A DNA stretch of 47,318 nucleotides from Lachnospiraceae bacterium (GCA_017464645.1 JAFTZF010000006.1:1-47318); one strand, 5' to 3'; shown: positions 35,583 through 44,785, counted from the first letter of the stretch. The notes: generated by a model from the letters alone, not told the origin. Translations and numbers: made by a program.

Positions 35583-38500
35583 ATGGCCAGCGTGAAATGG
35601 ACGGATGAACAGAAAAAAGTCATTACTCTCCGGGACCGGAATATTCTGGTGTCGGCCGCTGCCGGTTCCGGCAAAACGGCTACGCTGGTGGAACGGATCC
35701 TCACCTATCTGTGTAGAGAGGAAAATCCCGGTGACATTGACCGTCTGCTGGTTCTGACCTTTACGAAGGCGGCCGCAGGAGAGATGCGGGAACGGATCGG
35801 AAAGGCCATAGAGGAGCGTCTGGCCCGGGAGCCGGACAATGTACATCTGCAGAGACAGAGCACTCTGGTGCACAATGCCCAGATCACCACCATTCACAGT
35901 TTCTGTCTCTATGTGGTGCGCAATTATTTTCACCTGCTCTCCATCGACCCGGGCTTTCGCATGGGCGATGAGGGCGAGTTAAAGCTCCTGAAAAAAGATG
36001 TGTTAAAGGAGCTGATGGAAGCCTATTATCACGAGGCCAGACCGGAATTTCATGATTTTGTGGAGGCCTATGCCACAGGCAAGCGGGACGAAGGATTGGA
36101 AGACCTGATTTTAAATCTGGCGGAATTTTCCCTGGGATACCCCTATCCGGCCCGCTGGCTGCGGGAGTGCCGGGAGACCTGTATGCTTACAGAGGCTAAA
36201 GAACTGGAAGAGAGTCACTGGATGGAGCTTCTGCTTTCCATGACCCGAAACACCTTGGAGAGCGTGAAGGAACATCTGGAAGCAGGGCGCAGAATTTGTG
36301 TCAGCCCCCAGGGCCCCTATCTGTACGAAGAGACCCTGCAAAAGGATGTGCTGCTTATAGAGGAGCTGCTGAGGTGCGGCTCTTACAGTGAGTATGAGCA
36401 GGCGCTGGAGAAGCCTGCCTATGCCCGGCTTACTACCAAGCGCATGAGCGAGGATGTAAGCGAAGAGAAAAAGGAACAGGTAAAAGCCATTCGGGACACC
36501 ATGAAAAAGTGTCTAAAGGATTTGAAGGAAAAATATTTTCCACAGAGCCTGTCTCAGGCGGCGGAATATCTAAAAGGCGCTGCGCCCTCCACGTGTATGC
36601 TGCTGGAGCTGACAGAGCGGTATCTGGAGGCCTTTGGGGAGAAAAAGCGCAGCCGCAATCTGGTGGATTTCTCGGACCTGGAGCATCTGGCACTGGAAAT
36701 CCTGGTGCAGGATGTGGTAACGGATGATCAGGGTAAGATGCAGGTCATTGCCACCCCGGCGGCCCGGGAGCTTTCCGATCATTTTGAAGAAATCATGATA
36801 GACGAATACCAGGACAGCAACCTGCTCCAGGAGGTGCTTTTGCTCAGCGTCAGCAGAGTGGACCGGGGCGCTCCCAATATTTTCATGGTGGGAGATGTGA
36901 AGCAGAGCATTTACAGCTTCCGCTTGGCACGGCCCGAGCTGTTCCTGGAGAAATATCAAACCTACTCCCTGGAGGAGAACCTGTACCAGCGGATCGATCT
37001 GCATCAGAACTTCCGAAGCCGCAGGGAGATTCTGGAGGGAGCCAATGGAATCTTCCGGAAGATCATGACACCGGCAGTGGGAGGTATTTCCTATGATGAC
37101 GACGCTGCCCTGTATCTGGGAGCGGACTACCCGGAAGGAAGCCCTGAGTGGAATCAGACGGAGATCCTGCTTCTGGACGCCGATGAGCTGGACGAGGACG
37201 AATCCCCCCGGGAGCTGGAAGCGGCCATGATCGCAGGTAAAATAAAAGAACTGATGAAGGAAATGCAGGTCTGGGACAAAAAGGCAGGAGCCTATCGTCC
37301 TCTGGCCTATGGAGATATTGTAATCCTGCTGAGGTCCTTAAGCGGATGGGGTGACACCTTTGCCCGAATGCTGACCGAACAGGACATTCCCGCCTATACC
37401 GAGTCCCGCACGGGATATTTTGACACGGTAGAGGTACAGACCCTGTTGAATCTGCTGCGGGTGGTGGACAATCCCCGCCAGGATATTCCCCTGGCAGCAG
37501 TGATGAAGTCCATGATAGGCGGATTTGCCGATGAGGAGCTGGCCCGGATCCGCAGCTGCTACAAAGAGCGGCGGTTTTTCGAAGCTTGCTTACAATACAG
37601 CCAAAAGTCCGCTGAAAAGGAAGAAGCGGAAACCCGAGAAACAGATTCGGCTTTGGCAGCCCGCCTGCAAACCTTCTTTGACAGGCTGGAGCAGTACCGC
37701 TTTAAGGCCCAGTACCTGTCCATTCATGAATTTATTACCTTCGTACTGGAGGATACCGGCTACGGAGACTATCTGGCAGTTCAGCCCGGCGGCGAGCAAC
37801 GGAGTGCCAACGCCCGCATGCTGATCGAGCGGGCTATTGCCTTTGAGAGCACCAGTTATCGGGGCCTGTTCCATTTTGTGCGGTACATGGAGCAGCTGCA
37901 GAGCTATAAAGAGGATTTAGGCGAGGCCAGTATCTCAGGCGAAGGTGCCCACGCCGTGAGAATTATGAGCATCCATAAGAGCAAGGGTCTGGAGTTCCCG
38001 GTAGTATTTGTAGCAGGCATGGGCAAGGGTTTCAATTATCAGGACAGCCGCAGCAAGGTGGTATTGCACCCGGAACTGGGTGTGGGCGCGGACTATGTGA
38101 ACAGCCGGCTGCGGGTAAAGACGTCCACCCTGCCCAAGAAATTGATCCAGAAACAGAGGGAGCTTGAGATGCTGGGAGAGGAACTGCGGATTCTGTACGT
38201 GGCCCTGACCCGGGCAAAAGAAAAATTGATCCTCACAGGAGCTGTCAAAAACCTGGTAAAAAAGCTGGGCCGGGCAGAGCTGGCCCGGGAACGGGATGCA
38301 TTGAATTATCTGGAACTGACCGGAGCCAAGACTTATTGGGACTGGATTTTGCCGGCAGTCTGGGGAGATGCTCAGTTTGGCCTGCAGCTGATAAAGCCCC
38401 AGGACCTGATGATCTGCCAGCTTGGAATAGAGATTGAGGATGTGGGCCGCCAAGAAGAACTGGAGCAGCTGGCATCTAAAGGCCCCCGGAGCCGATGGGA

Positions 38501-39218
38501 AAAAGAGCAGGCCGCATTACTGGCTGAAAACCTGAACTTTGTATATCCCTTCGAGAATGAAAAACATCTCCAGCCAAAACTCAGCGTATCTGAGCTGAAG
38601 CGCAGCAGCCAGGCAGAAGAGGAAGAAAAAGATCTGTTTCTCTATCAGGAGCCGGAGATCATTCCTTATGTACCCCGGTTTATGCAGGAGGAAGAACCTC
38701 TTACGGGAGCGGCCAGAGGAACCGCCTATCACCGGGTGCTGCAGGAAGTGGACCTGGAGCGCATGACCCATACGGACCGCGTGAAAGAGGCTCTGGAGCA
38801 GTTGGTGGAACAGGGCAGGCTGACCCAGGAAATGGCAGATTGCGTAAATCCCTGGGACATTTTTACTTTCTGCAAAACAACGCTGGCAAAACGCATGGCA
38901 GAGGCCAAAAAGCAGGGCCGGCTGTACGTGGAGCAGCCCTTTGTCATCAGTCTGCCGGCTCGGGAAATCCGACCGGAATGGGAGTCTTGGGAGCCGGTTC
39001 TCGTGCAGGGAATCATCGATGCCTGGTTCTATGAGCCCGATGGAGAGATCGTGATCATGGATTACAAAACTGACCGGGTAGAGAATGGTCAGGAACTGCT
39101 GGAGCGCTACGCAGTCCAGTTGGATTACTACCAAAAGGCCCTGGAACAGATCACAGGAAAACGGGTAAAGGAAAAACTGATCTATTCCTTTGCTTTAAAA
39201 GAAATCATAAAGAGATGA
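35583..39218 (+). CDS. addA: ATP-dependent helicase/nuclease subunit A (AddA)
   Basis: 1211 residues, full length. SF1A helicase motifs: VSAAAGSGKTATLVERIL (motif I, near 22), LVLTFTKAAAGEMRERI (Ia), IMIDEYQDSNLLQEVLL (II, near 405), VGDVKQSIYSFRLARPELF (III, near 437), IMSIHKSKGLEFPVVFVAGM (V) and LYVALTRAKEKLIL (VI). The C-terminal RecB-like nuclease has GTAYHRVLQEVDLE and VQGIIDAWFYEPDGEIVIMD with the following YKTDRV. It provides the 3'-5' helicase and nuclease of AddAB. Confidence 0.97.
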   Translation: MASVKWTDEQKKVITLRDRNILVSAAAGSGKTATLVERILTYLCREENPGDIDRLLVLTFTKAAAGEMRERIGKAIEERLAREPDNVHLQRQSTLVHNAQITTIHSFCLYVVRNYFHLLSIDPGFRMGDEGELKLLKKDVLKELMEAYYHEARPEFHDFVEAYATGKRDEGLEDLILNLAEFSLGYPYPARWLRECRETCMLTEAKELEESHWMELLLSMTRNTLESVKEHLEAGRRICVSPQGPYLYEETLQKDVLLIEELLRCGSYSEYEQALEKPAYARLTTKRMSEDVSEEKKEQVKAIRDTMKKCLKDLKEKYFPQSLSQAAEYLKGAAPSTCMLLELTERYLEAFGEKKRSRNLVDFSDLEHLALEILVQDVVTDDQGKMQVIATPAARELSDHFEEIMIDEYQDSNLLQEVLLLSVSRVDRGAPNIFMVGDVKQSIYSFRLARPELFLEKYQTYSLEENLYQRIDLHQNFRSRREILEGANGIFRKIMTPAVGGISYDDDAALYLGADYPEGSPEWNQTEILLLDADELDEDESPRELEAAMIAGKIKELMKEMQVWDKKAGAYRPLAYGDIVILLRSLSGWGDTFARMLTEQDIPAYTESRTGYFDTVEVQTLLNLLRVVDNPRQDIPLAAVMKSMIGGFADEELARIRSCYKERRFFEACLQYSQKSAEKEEAETRETDSALAARLQTFFDRLEQYRFKAQYLSIHEFITFVLEDTGYGDYLAVQPGGEQRSANARMLIERAIAFESTSYRGLFHFVRYMEQLQSYKEDLGEASISGEGAHAVRIMSIHKSKGLEFPVVFVAGMGKGFNYQDSRSKVVLHPELGVGADYVNSRLRVKTSTLPKKLIQKQRELEMLGEELRILYVALTRAKEKLILTGAVKNLVKKLGRAELARERDALNYLELTGAKTYWDWILPAVWGDAQFGLQLIKPQDLMICQLGIEIEDVGRQEELEQLASKGPRSRWEKEQAALLAENLNFVYPFENEKHLQPKLSVSELKRSSQAEEEEKDLFLYQEPEIIPYVPRFMQEEEPLTGAARGTAYHRVLQEVDLERMTHTDRVKEALEQLVEQGRLTQEMADCVNPWDIFTFCKTTLAKRMAEAKKQGRLYVEQPFVISLPAREIRPEWESWEPVLVQGIIDAWFYEPDGEIVIMDYKTDRVENGQELLERYAVQLDYYQKALEQITGKRVKEKLIYSFALKEIIKR

Positions 39219-39228
39219 GGGAAGAATA

Positions 39229-40263
39229 ATGATACGTTGGAACAATGATTACAACCATGGCGCGCATCCGGCAGTTCTGGAGGCATTTGCAAAAACCAAT
39301 GACGAAGGCTATGGCGGCTACGGCCTGGATGAATGGTGCGAGAAAGCATCCGAAGAAATTAAAAAGCACTTAGGCAATGCCAATGCACAGGTGCATTTCC
39401 TGGTGGGAGGAACCCAGGCCAATTACACCATTATTTCTGCGGCTCTGCGGCCTTATGAAAGCGTTGTCTGCGCAGATTCCGGACACATCCATGCCCATGA
39501 GACGGGAGCAGTGGAGCATATCGGTCACAAGATTCATGCGCTTCCGGGAACCGATGGAAAGATCACAGCAGAGCAGGTGCGGACAGAGGCAGAAAACTAC
39601 CGCACCAGCGGAGTGCAGGAGCACATTACCCAGCCGAAGATGGTGTACCTGTCCTTCCCTACGGAGTTCGGCACCATTTATTCCAGACAGGAACTGGAGG
39701 ATATCCATCAGGTATGCAAGGAATATGACCTGTATCTGTTCATTGACGGCGCCCGCATGGCCTACGGCCTGGGCTCCTGCAAATGCGACCTGACGCTGGC
39801 AGATCTGGCAGCCCTGGCAGATGTATTTTACATCGGCGGTACCAAGTGCGGCGCCATGTTCGGCGAAGCAGTGGTCATTGTCAGGGATGAACTGAAAAAT
39901 CATTTCAGAAGCCACATCAAGCAGAACGGAGGCATGCTGGCAAAGGGCTGGACCTTAGGGCTGCAGTTCTATGCATTGTTTAAAGACGGCCTGTATTTTG
40001 AGATCGGAAAGACTGCAGATGCCCAGGCTATGCGCATTAAGGAGGCTTTTGCCCGGAAAGGAATCCCGGCCTACATCGAGAGCTTTACCAATCAGCAGTT
40101 TGTGGTTATCAATCAGGAGCAGATGGACAAACTGGCACAGAAGCACGTGTTTGAATATCAGGAAAAGCTGAAGGATGACCTGCACTGTGTGCGGTTCTGC
40201 GCAAGCTGGAGTACAAAGGAAGAGGACCTGGAAGTGTTGCTTCAGGATATTGGGGCGCTGTAG
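39229..40263 (+). CDS. ltaE: Low-specificity L-threonine aldolase
   Basis: 344 residues, PLP-dependent. It cleaves threonine (and allo-threonine) to glycine and acetaldehyde. HFLVGGTQANYTIISAAL is the cofactor-binding region, VCADSGHIHAHETGAVEH carries the His that stacks on PLP, LFIDGARMAYGL the Asp that holds the pyridine nitrogen, and YIGGTKCGAMFGEAVV the Schiff-base Lys. Start after GAGGGAAG. It follows addA by 10 bases but is unrelated in function. Confidence 0.9.
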   Translation: MIRWNNDYNHGAHPAVLEAFAKTNDEGYGGYGLDEWCEKASEEIKKHLGNANAQVHFLVGGTQANYTIISAALRPYESVVCADSGHIHAHETGAVEHIGHKIHALPGTDGKITAEQVRTEAENYRTSGVQEHITQPKMVYLSFPTEFGTIYSRQELEDIHQVCKEYDLYLFIDGARMAYGLGSCKCDLTLADLAALADVFYIGGTKCGAMFGEAVVIVRDELKNHFRSHIKQNGGMLAKGWTLGLQFYALFKDGLYFEIGKTADAQAMRIKEAFARKGIPAYIESFTNQQFVVINQEQMDKLAQKHVFEYQEKLKDDLHCVRFCASWSTKEEDLEVLLQDIGAL

Positions 40264-40311
40264 GGTCTTGCAGAAGTTCGTAAATACGTGAATTAAAGGA
40301 GACGACAGAAC

Positions 40312-41784
40312 ATGAGGAAGCACGCTTTTTGGATGCTGGCAGCTGTCGCATTGTTGGCTGGCATGATGTCAAACACAGTTCAGGCAAAGACGGATTCGGG
40401 CATCTCAACCGTAGCAGATGCTGATTATGAAGTGACCTTTAACACCAATGGCGGAGCTGCAGCAGTTCCTATTGCGGTCACCTACCATGCCAAGTATGGC
40501 AGACTGCCTTCTGTAGGCGTTGCCGGTCTTTCTCAGAGCGGCTGGTATCTGGTTGATACAGACGGAACTGTTACGGATACCAAAATTACCAGGACCACCG
40601 TAGTTGCCACAGCCCGTGACCATGAGCTGTTCATGAGTCGCAGCGTTCTGGCGCCCAACCTGAAGATCACTCTGACAGTACCCGGAGCTATTTCTGATAA
40701 TTATACCTATTATGTTCCCGGGAATTCCCAGCGTGTCTTGACCGTGACTGTCAGCAACGCAAACGCGGAGATCCTGGATTATACCTATGCATGGTATAAG
40801 GATGATGTTTTGATGGAAGGCGCAGCAGAGTCTGTATTGACTCTGGCTGGAGATGTTTCTGATTCCGGCACTTACAAGTGTGTTGTTACAGCTACTTTGA
40901 AAAATGGAACAGGTATTGTAGTAACCGCTGATACTGCTGCCAAGGAGATCACGCAGAAGGTTACCATCAGACGTGCAGCCAATACCCTGTACTATGATGT
41001 CAGCGGCGGGGAGGGTGGTCCCTCCAGCAATTACACAGGCGGTACAACGATCAGCGTACAGTCCGGTGAGCCTGCCCGTATCGGATATACCTTTACAGGA
41101 TGGAATACCGCGGCGGACGGAAGCGGCCAGGCCTATAAAGGCGGCGAGACCTATACCTTTGCCGATGATAACGGAAACGGCGGCTGTACAGGCCAACTGT
41201 ATGCACAATGGGATGCAAACGAATACACCATTACCTTTAATACTGATGGTGGTTCTGAAGTAGCATCCATTACTCAGGATTACGGTACTGCAATTACGGT
41301 ACCGTCGGCACCCAGCAAGGCTAGATATACTTTTGCGGGCTGGGATGTGGCAATTCCTGCAACTATGCCTGCCCAGGATATGACCATCACTGCAAAATGG
41401 ACGCTGAATCAGTACACACTTACCTTTGATGCCAACGGTGGTACCGGGGCCATGAAGGATGTACTTATACTTGACGGTGCAGAATATTCTCTGCCGGGAA
41501 ACGGATTCATTGCTCCTGCAGGTAAGAAGTTCAAGGACTGGAAGGTTGGCGACAACGAGTATGTACCTGGTGTAAAGATCACTGTTGCTGCTGATACTAA
41601 GATATCTGCAGTTTGGGATGACATCCCGGTTGCTGACAGCAACAATCAGACTACTACTACCGTTAGCCCGAAGACCGGAGACAGCAATAATCTGGGAATA
41701 TGGATGGCTCTGATGATAGTTAGCTGTGTTTTATGCGGCGTTGTTGTTTACAACAGAAAGAAAAAACTTTCCGGAACGAAATAA
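40312..41784 (+). CDS. Sortase-anchored surface protein with Ig-like and InlB-type B repeats
   Basis: 490 residues. Signal peptide at 1-25 (MRKHAFWMLAAVALLAGMM, cleavage after VQA). An Ig-like region near residues 120-210 (YAWYKDDVLMEGA, SDSGTYKCVV). Three to four Listeria-Bacteroides B repeats with the GYTFTGWNTAADGSG, FNTDGGSEVASITQDYG and LTFDANGGTGAMKD style. The end carries SPKTGD, a hydrophobic helix and NRKKKLSGTK, a sorting signal; the (S/P)PxTG form is recognised by Clostridioides difficile sortase B. Covalently linked surface adhesin or matrix protein is the likely role. No sortase lies in the window. Confidence 0.88.
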   Translation: MRKHAFWMLAAVALLAGMMSNTVQAKTDSGISTVADADYEVTFNTNGGAAAVPIAVTYHAKYGRLPSVGVAGLSQSGWYLVDTDGTVTDTKITRTTVVATARDHELFMSRSVLAPNLKITLTVPGAISDNYTYYVPGNSQRVLTVTVSNANAEILDYTYAWYKDDVLMEGAAESVLTLAGDVSDSGTYKCVVTATLKNGTGIVVTADTAAKEITQKVTIRRAANTLYYDVSGGEGGPSSNYTGGTTISVQSGEPARIGYTFTGWNTAADGSGQAYKGGETYTFADDNGNGGCTGQLYAQWDANEYTITFNTDGGSEVASITQDYGTAITVPSAPSKARYTFAGWDVAIPATMPAQDMTITAKWTLNQYTLTFDANGGTGAMKDVLILDGAEYSLPGNGFIAPAGKKFKDWKVGDNEYVPGVKITVAADTKISAVWDDIPVADSNNQTTTTVSPKTGDSNNLGIWMALMIVSCVLCGVVVYNRKKKLSGTK

Positions 41785-41799
41785 TAGAAATAAGTATAG

Positions 41800-41835
41800 A
41801 CAAGGGCGATAATGGATTTCGATTATCGCCCTTGT
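41800..41835. terminator. Bidirectional terminator between convergent genes
   Basis: ACAAGGGCGATAAT pairs over 14 bases with ATTATCGCCCTTGT around an eight-base loop. It lies between the plus-strand surface gene and the minus-strand DUF134 gene, so it can serve both. Confidence 0.85.
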
Positions 41836-41846
41836 TTCCATAGTTG

Positions 41847-42584
41847 TTAATGTCCGCAGTGCCCGTGCCCGCAGCTGTGTCCTTCGCTGTGGTGGTGGGA
41901 ACCGCAGCCCTCACCATGCTCGTGGCTGTGGTGGCTGCAGGTGGTGTTGGGATCATAGTTCAGAGCGCCTGCCAGGAAGGAGGCTACCTGAGAATCTGCG
42001 TCCCCGGCTGCGCCCGGGTACAGAGCGATACCGGCCTCGGCCAGTGCATTTCTGGCGCCTCCGCCGATTCCGCCACAGATCAATACCTGTACACCGTGCT
42101 CCCGCAGGAAACCGGCCAGGGCGCCATGTCCGCTGCCGTTTGTATCTGCGATTTTAGAAGAGAGGATCCTGCCGTCCTCTACCTCATAGATCTTAAACTG
42201 TTCCGTATGTCCGAAATGCTGGAAAATCTGTCCGTTTTCATAAGTTACTGCAATTTTCATAATGGTTTCTCCTTTCCAAATAGATGGTTTCTCCTGGCAG
42301 AATTCATAATTTCCGCCGGCAATACAAAGGGAGGTGCCTTCGATCAGGAAACGGGACAATTTCTTGCGGGCACTGGTGTACAGGGCCTGCACGGTGGCAC
42401 GTCCCACTTGCATCTGACGGGCGCATTCCTCCTGGGTACAGTCCAGATAATCAATGAGCCGGATAACTTCGTACTCCTCAAGGAGCAGGACCAGACTGCC
42501 GGAAGCAGTAGCCGGTTGCTCTGGGTGGAAGGCGTGATGCAGTGGCAGTTTCCCGATTCGTTTACTTTTACTTGGGCGCGGCAT
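41847..42584 (-). CDS. DUF134-NifX/FeMo-cofactor-binding-like fusion with His-rich tail
   Basis: 245 residues in three parts. Residues 1-95 are DUF134: MPRPSKSKRIG start and a sigma-like helix-turn-helix (EEYEVIRLIDYLDCTQEECA, then GRATVQALYTSARKKL). Residues 109-210 are the NifX/NifB-type FeMo-cofactor-binding fold (MKIAVTYENGQIFQHFGHTE, VLICGGIGGGARNAL). Residues 216-245 are almost only His, Cys, Gly and Ser and would bind metal. This pattern points to a metal- or redox-linked DNA-binding or cofactor-carrying protein, not to nitrogen fixation; no nif gene is near. The linker at 42260 holds an internal start (separate entry). Behind a consensus promoter with Crp/Fnr-like sites. Confidence 0.85.
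   Translation of the reverse strand: MPRPSKSKRIGKLPLHHAFHPEQPATASGSLVLLLEEYEVIRLIDYLDCTQEECARQMQVGRATVQALYTSARKKLSRFLIEGTSLCIAGGNYEFCQEKPSIWKGETIMKIAVTYENGQIFQHFGHTEQFKIYEVEDGRILSSKIADTNGSGHGALAGFLREHGVQVLICGGIGGGARNALAEAGIALYPGAAGDADSQVASFLAGALNYDPNTTCSHHSHEHGEGCGSHHHSEGHSCGHGHCGH
42258..42276 (-). promoter_or_regulatory. Internal ribosome site and start inside the DUF134-NifX gene
   Basis: AAAGGAG lies nine bases before an in-frame ATG (42260) that begins MKIAVTYENGQ, exactly at the start of the NifX-like domain. A separate 137-residue domain-plus-tail product is therefore possible besides the full fusion. Confidence 0.55.
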
Positions 42585-42607
42585 AGAGACCTCCTTTGCA
42601 ATAGTTA

Positions 42608-42652
42608 TTGTCTTATGTCAATAATTATATACTTATAATTAACATATGTCAA
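42608..42652 (-). promoter_or_regulatory. Consensus promoter with two Crp/Fnr-like inverted repeats
   Basis: On the minus strand TTGACA (42652-42647), 17 bases, TATAAT (42629-42624). Two similar sites, TTAAC-ATAT-GTCAA (42639-42652) and TTGTC-TTAT-GTCAA (42608-42621), lie 31 bases apart; one covers the -35, the other the likely start of transcription near 42617. Such positions suit repression. Confidence 0.6.
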
Positions 42653-42683
42653 TTATAAAATGATCTCCAGAGGTCTTTCTTCC

Positions 42684-42712
42684 TTGAAGTAGTGCAGGCA
42701 TTGTGTTAAAAT
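42684..42712 (+). promoter_or_regulatory. Promoter of the membrane protein at 42755
   Basis: TTGAAG (42684-42689), 17-base spacer, TAAAAT (42707-42712). The gene's GGGAGG follows at 42742. Confidence 0.6.
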
Positions 42713-42754
42713 AAAGTCTAAGAAAAAAGCTGGCATTTGGCGGGAGGAAAACGA

Positions 42755-43357
42755 ATGAAAAAGACCATATTGTCTTCGGTTTGGATTTTAGTATTGATCA
42801 TTGCCACAGGAATTATGGGTGCGTCTGTGACCATTATGGCTATGACGGCTACCAAGGCGGATTGGATCGTATATGCATTTGGTATTTTGATGTTATTATT
42901 TTTTTATGTAGGCGGCGGCATGCTTCCGAGAGCAGCCCGGCCGGACAAGGGGCGTTCCACCATATTCTTGCTGGTTGGCTGGGGTGTTTTTCTGGCGGCA
43001 GCAGGCCTGCTGAGTCATGCTGAGGTGATTTGGGCGGGGGTTATGGATATGATCACCATTTTTCTGGTAGCACCGTTGATCTATATTGGAGCTGTGTGGC
43101 TGGTGCCGTTTTTTGGCACAACCGGAAATGTCCCCGAAGAGCTGGCCATTTTGCTGGGGGTAGCGTTGATTATGACAGCCTTGGGATTGGGAATCAAGTC
43201 CGGCCGCAAGAAGCAGCAGCGCCGGGAAGAAGAGGAAGCGAAGCTGGTTGAAAAAGAGAAAAGCGCATTTAAAAGATACGGAGCCGGAGGCGCGAAACTG
43301 AGTGTTGATAAATCGATTTCCAACATCCCAGACTCTGATAAGGTTGAAGAAGAATAA
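42755..43357 (+). CDS. Four-helix membrane protein, unknown function
   Basis: The ATG at 42755 is preceded by GGGAGG; a longer frame from 42737 includes the ribosome site and is rejected. 200 residues with hydrophobic segments at about 5-27, 36-54, 69-90 and 92-115, and a further one near 124-144. The last 55 residues are charged and cytoplasmic (KSGRKKQQRREEEEAKLVEK). No conserved domain recognised. It stands alone between its own promoter and terminator, divergent from the DUF134 gene. Confidence 0.8.
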   Translation: MKKTILSSVWILVLIIATGIMGASVTIMAMTATKADWIVYAFGILMLLFFYVGGGMLPRAARPDKGRSTIFLLVGWGVFLAAAGLLSHAEVIWAGVMDMITIFLVAPLIYIGAVWLVPFFGTTGNVPEELAILLGVALIMTALGLGIKSGRKKQQRREEEEAKLVEKEKSAFKRYGAGGAKLSVDKSISNIPDSDKVEEE

Positions 43358-43360
43358 AAG

Positions 43361-43402
43361 AACCGTCTGCTAAGGATGAATTCCTGTGCAGACGGCCTTT
43401 TT
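43361..43402 (+). terminator. Terminator after the membrane protein
   Basis: CCGTCTGC (43363-43370) pairs with GCAGACGG (43388-43395), with AGGA and TCCT extending the stem inside, and a T-run follows. It sits between convergent genes. Confidence 0.85.
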
Positions 43403-43410
43403 AGTTGGTC

Positions 43411-43746
43411 TCAATTCATTTCCTGGTAGCCATATTTCCGAAAAAGATCAGCGGCTTTCTCGGCAAAAGATTTATTGGTATTAAAAATACCAATGTCACC
43501 GCCGGAACTAATGATATCGACTGTTTGCACCATGCCGGTTTCGATGATCATAATTGTGAGACTGGTATAGCTGTTGTTGCGAAGATAGTATCGTTCAAAC
43601 GAAAGGAGCAGGACTGCGGCGCTTCTTAAGTCTCTATAGGTTTCATATACCACTTGGGCATCCAGCTCACGCCTTAGAGTGCTGGCTAATTCGTGGATAT
43701 TTTTGGAACCGTTATCGCATTTAAACTTCATAGTTACACTTGCCAT
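43411..43746 (-). CDS. Small protein, possibly DUF6054-like
   Basis: 111 residues from an ATG behind GGGAGG. Predicted alpha/beta with no signal peptide or membrane helix. The middle and end (SFERYYLRNNSYTSLTIMII, VDIISSGGDIGIFNTN, FRKYGYQEMN) recall the DUF6054 group of Firmicutes, but this is from memory of the pattern only. It is the last gene of the minus-strand run and may be co-transcribed with the PstS-like gene 36 bases upstream. Confidence 0.7.
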   Translation of the reverse strand: MASVTMKFKCDNGSKNIHELASTLRRELDAQVVYETYRDLRSAAVLLLSFERYYLRNNSYTSLTIMIIETGMVQTVDIISSGGDIGIFNTNKSFAEKAADLFRKYGYQEMN

Positions 43747-43782
43747 AAAATTCCTCCCATCAGGGTTAAATAATTAAATTTT

Positions 43783-44781
43783 TCACTGGATTCTCACATA
43801 GCCGCTTTCCTCTATGATTGTCTGGCCTTCCTCGGACAGAATCCAATCAATGAGGGCGGGAATATTTTCGTTTGCGTTGTCTGCACGATAGATAGCGTAA
43901 AATTCTGAGATGATGGGGTAATTGCCGTTTTGGATGTTTTCAGCGCTGGGATATACACCGTTCAATGACAACATCTTTACGGCTTGGTTTCCCACGATTC
44001 CATCCATATAGTATCGAAACGAAAAGCCAATGGACGCACCGGTAATTGCGAAAGGCGATTTTCCGGCAATTTCCTGTTCACCCATAAATGCATCCATGAC
44101 AGTTTGACTGCCGCTGCCGGACAGCCTGGTGACCGGGTTGATTACACGAGCGGGGCCACCCACCTCGGACCAATTTGCATAATCGCCTGCGTAAATGCTT
44201 CGGATTTGCTCCGTAGAAAGGTTGTCTACCGGATTGTTTTCATTTACAAAGAACACAAAAGCCTCAAGTCCGATGGGAACATAAATCAAATCGACGCCTT
44301 GTTCTTCTGCGTATTGCTTTTGTTCCTCGGATGGAGCAGCACAGAACAAAATATCTGTGGTACCGTCTACGATTGCCTGGTATCCGCGGACTGTATTTTT
44401 GTACTGCATTTTGCTGTCCTTGGCAAAATTTTCACCGTAATAATTGTCATCGGAAAAGGCGCCCCCTTCATAGGCAACAGAGCCTACAGGATAAACTGCG
44501 TCAATGAAAGCTGCGTACACAGGGACAAGTGCTGCGGCGCCGTCCAGGACCGGAAGGTTCTCTGTCAGCTTTAAAGAAGCATCAATGCGCGCCAGATCAG
44601 AGTCTGCATTATGGGGCAAATAAGCCCCCACATCAATCATTTTTGCCTGTGAAGCATCGCTGAAATTGTTGGCCAATCGGCGTGTCAGCAATAAGTACAT
44701 GCTGATATTAAATGCTGCAAACACAATAACGACCAGCAAAATAAGCAAAAGTTGTTTTCCGAAACGAGATTGTAGCTTCAT
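43783..44781 (-). CDS. Membrane-anchored PstS-like binding protein
   Basis: I use the ATG at 44781 (332 residues); the longer frame to 44847 overlaps a small gene. The N-terminus is a single uncleaved helix (KQLLLILLVVIVFAAFNISM) rather than a lipobox. The rest is a periplasmic-binding fold in the ordinary order of PstS: LDGAAALVPVYAAFI (usual SGSS site, near 77), NENNPVDNLSTEQIRSIYAG and NWSEVGG, RLSGSGSQTVMDAFM, SFRYYMDGI, then LIDWILSEEGQTIIEESGYV. It probably binds phosphate or a similar oxyanion just outside the membrane. No ABC permease is next to it; two tiny membrane proteins are. Confidence 0.85.
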   Translation of the reverse strand: MKLQSRFGKQLLLILLVVIVFAAFNISMYLLLTRRLANNFSDASQAKMIDVGAYLPHNADSDLARIDASLKLTENLPVLDGAAALVPVYAAFIDAVYPVGSVAYEGGAFSDDNYYGENFAKDSKMQYKNTVRGYQAIVDGTTDILFCAAPSEEQKQYAEEQGVDLIYVPIGLEAFVFFVNENNPVDNLSTEQIRSIYAGDYANWSEVGGPARVINPVTRLSGSGSQTVMDAFMGEQEIAGKSPFAITGASIGFSFRYYMDGIVGNQAVKMLSLNGVYPSAENIQNGNYPIISEFYAIYRADNANENIPALIDWILSEEGQTIIEESGYVRIQ

Positions 44782-44785
44782 GCTT

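Noticed and set aside
41844..42638. Plus-strand frame of 264 codons over the DUF134-NifX gene
   Set aside because: It starts inside a terminator, has no ribosome site, and lies opposite a recognisable two-domain protein.
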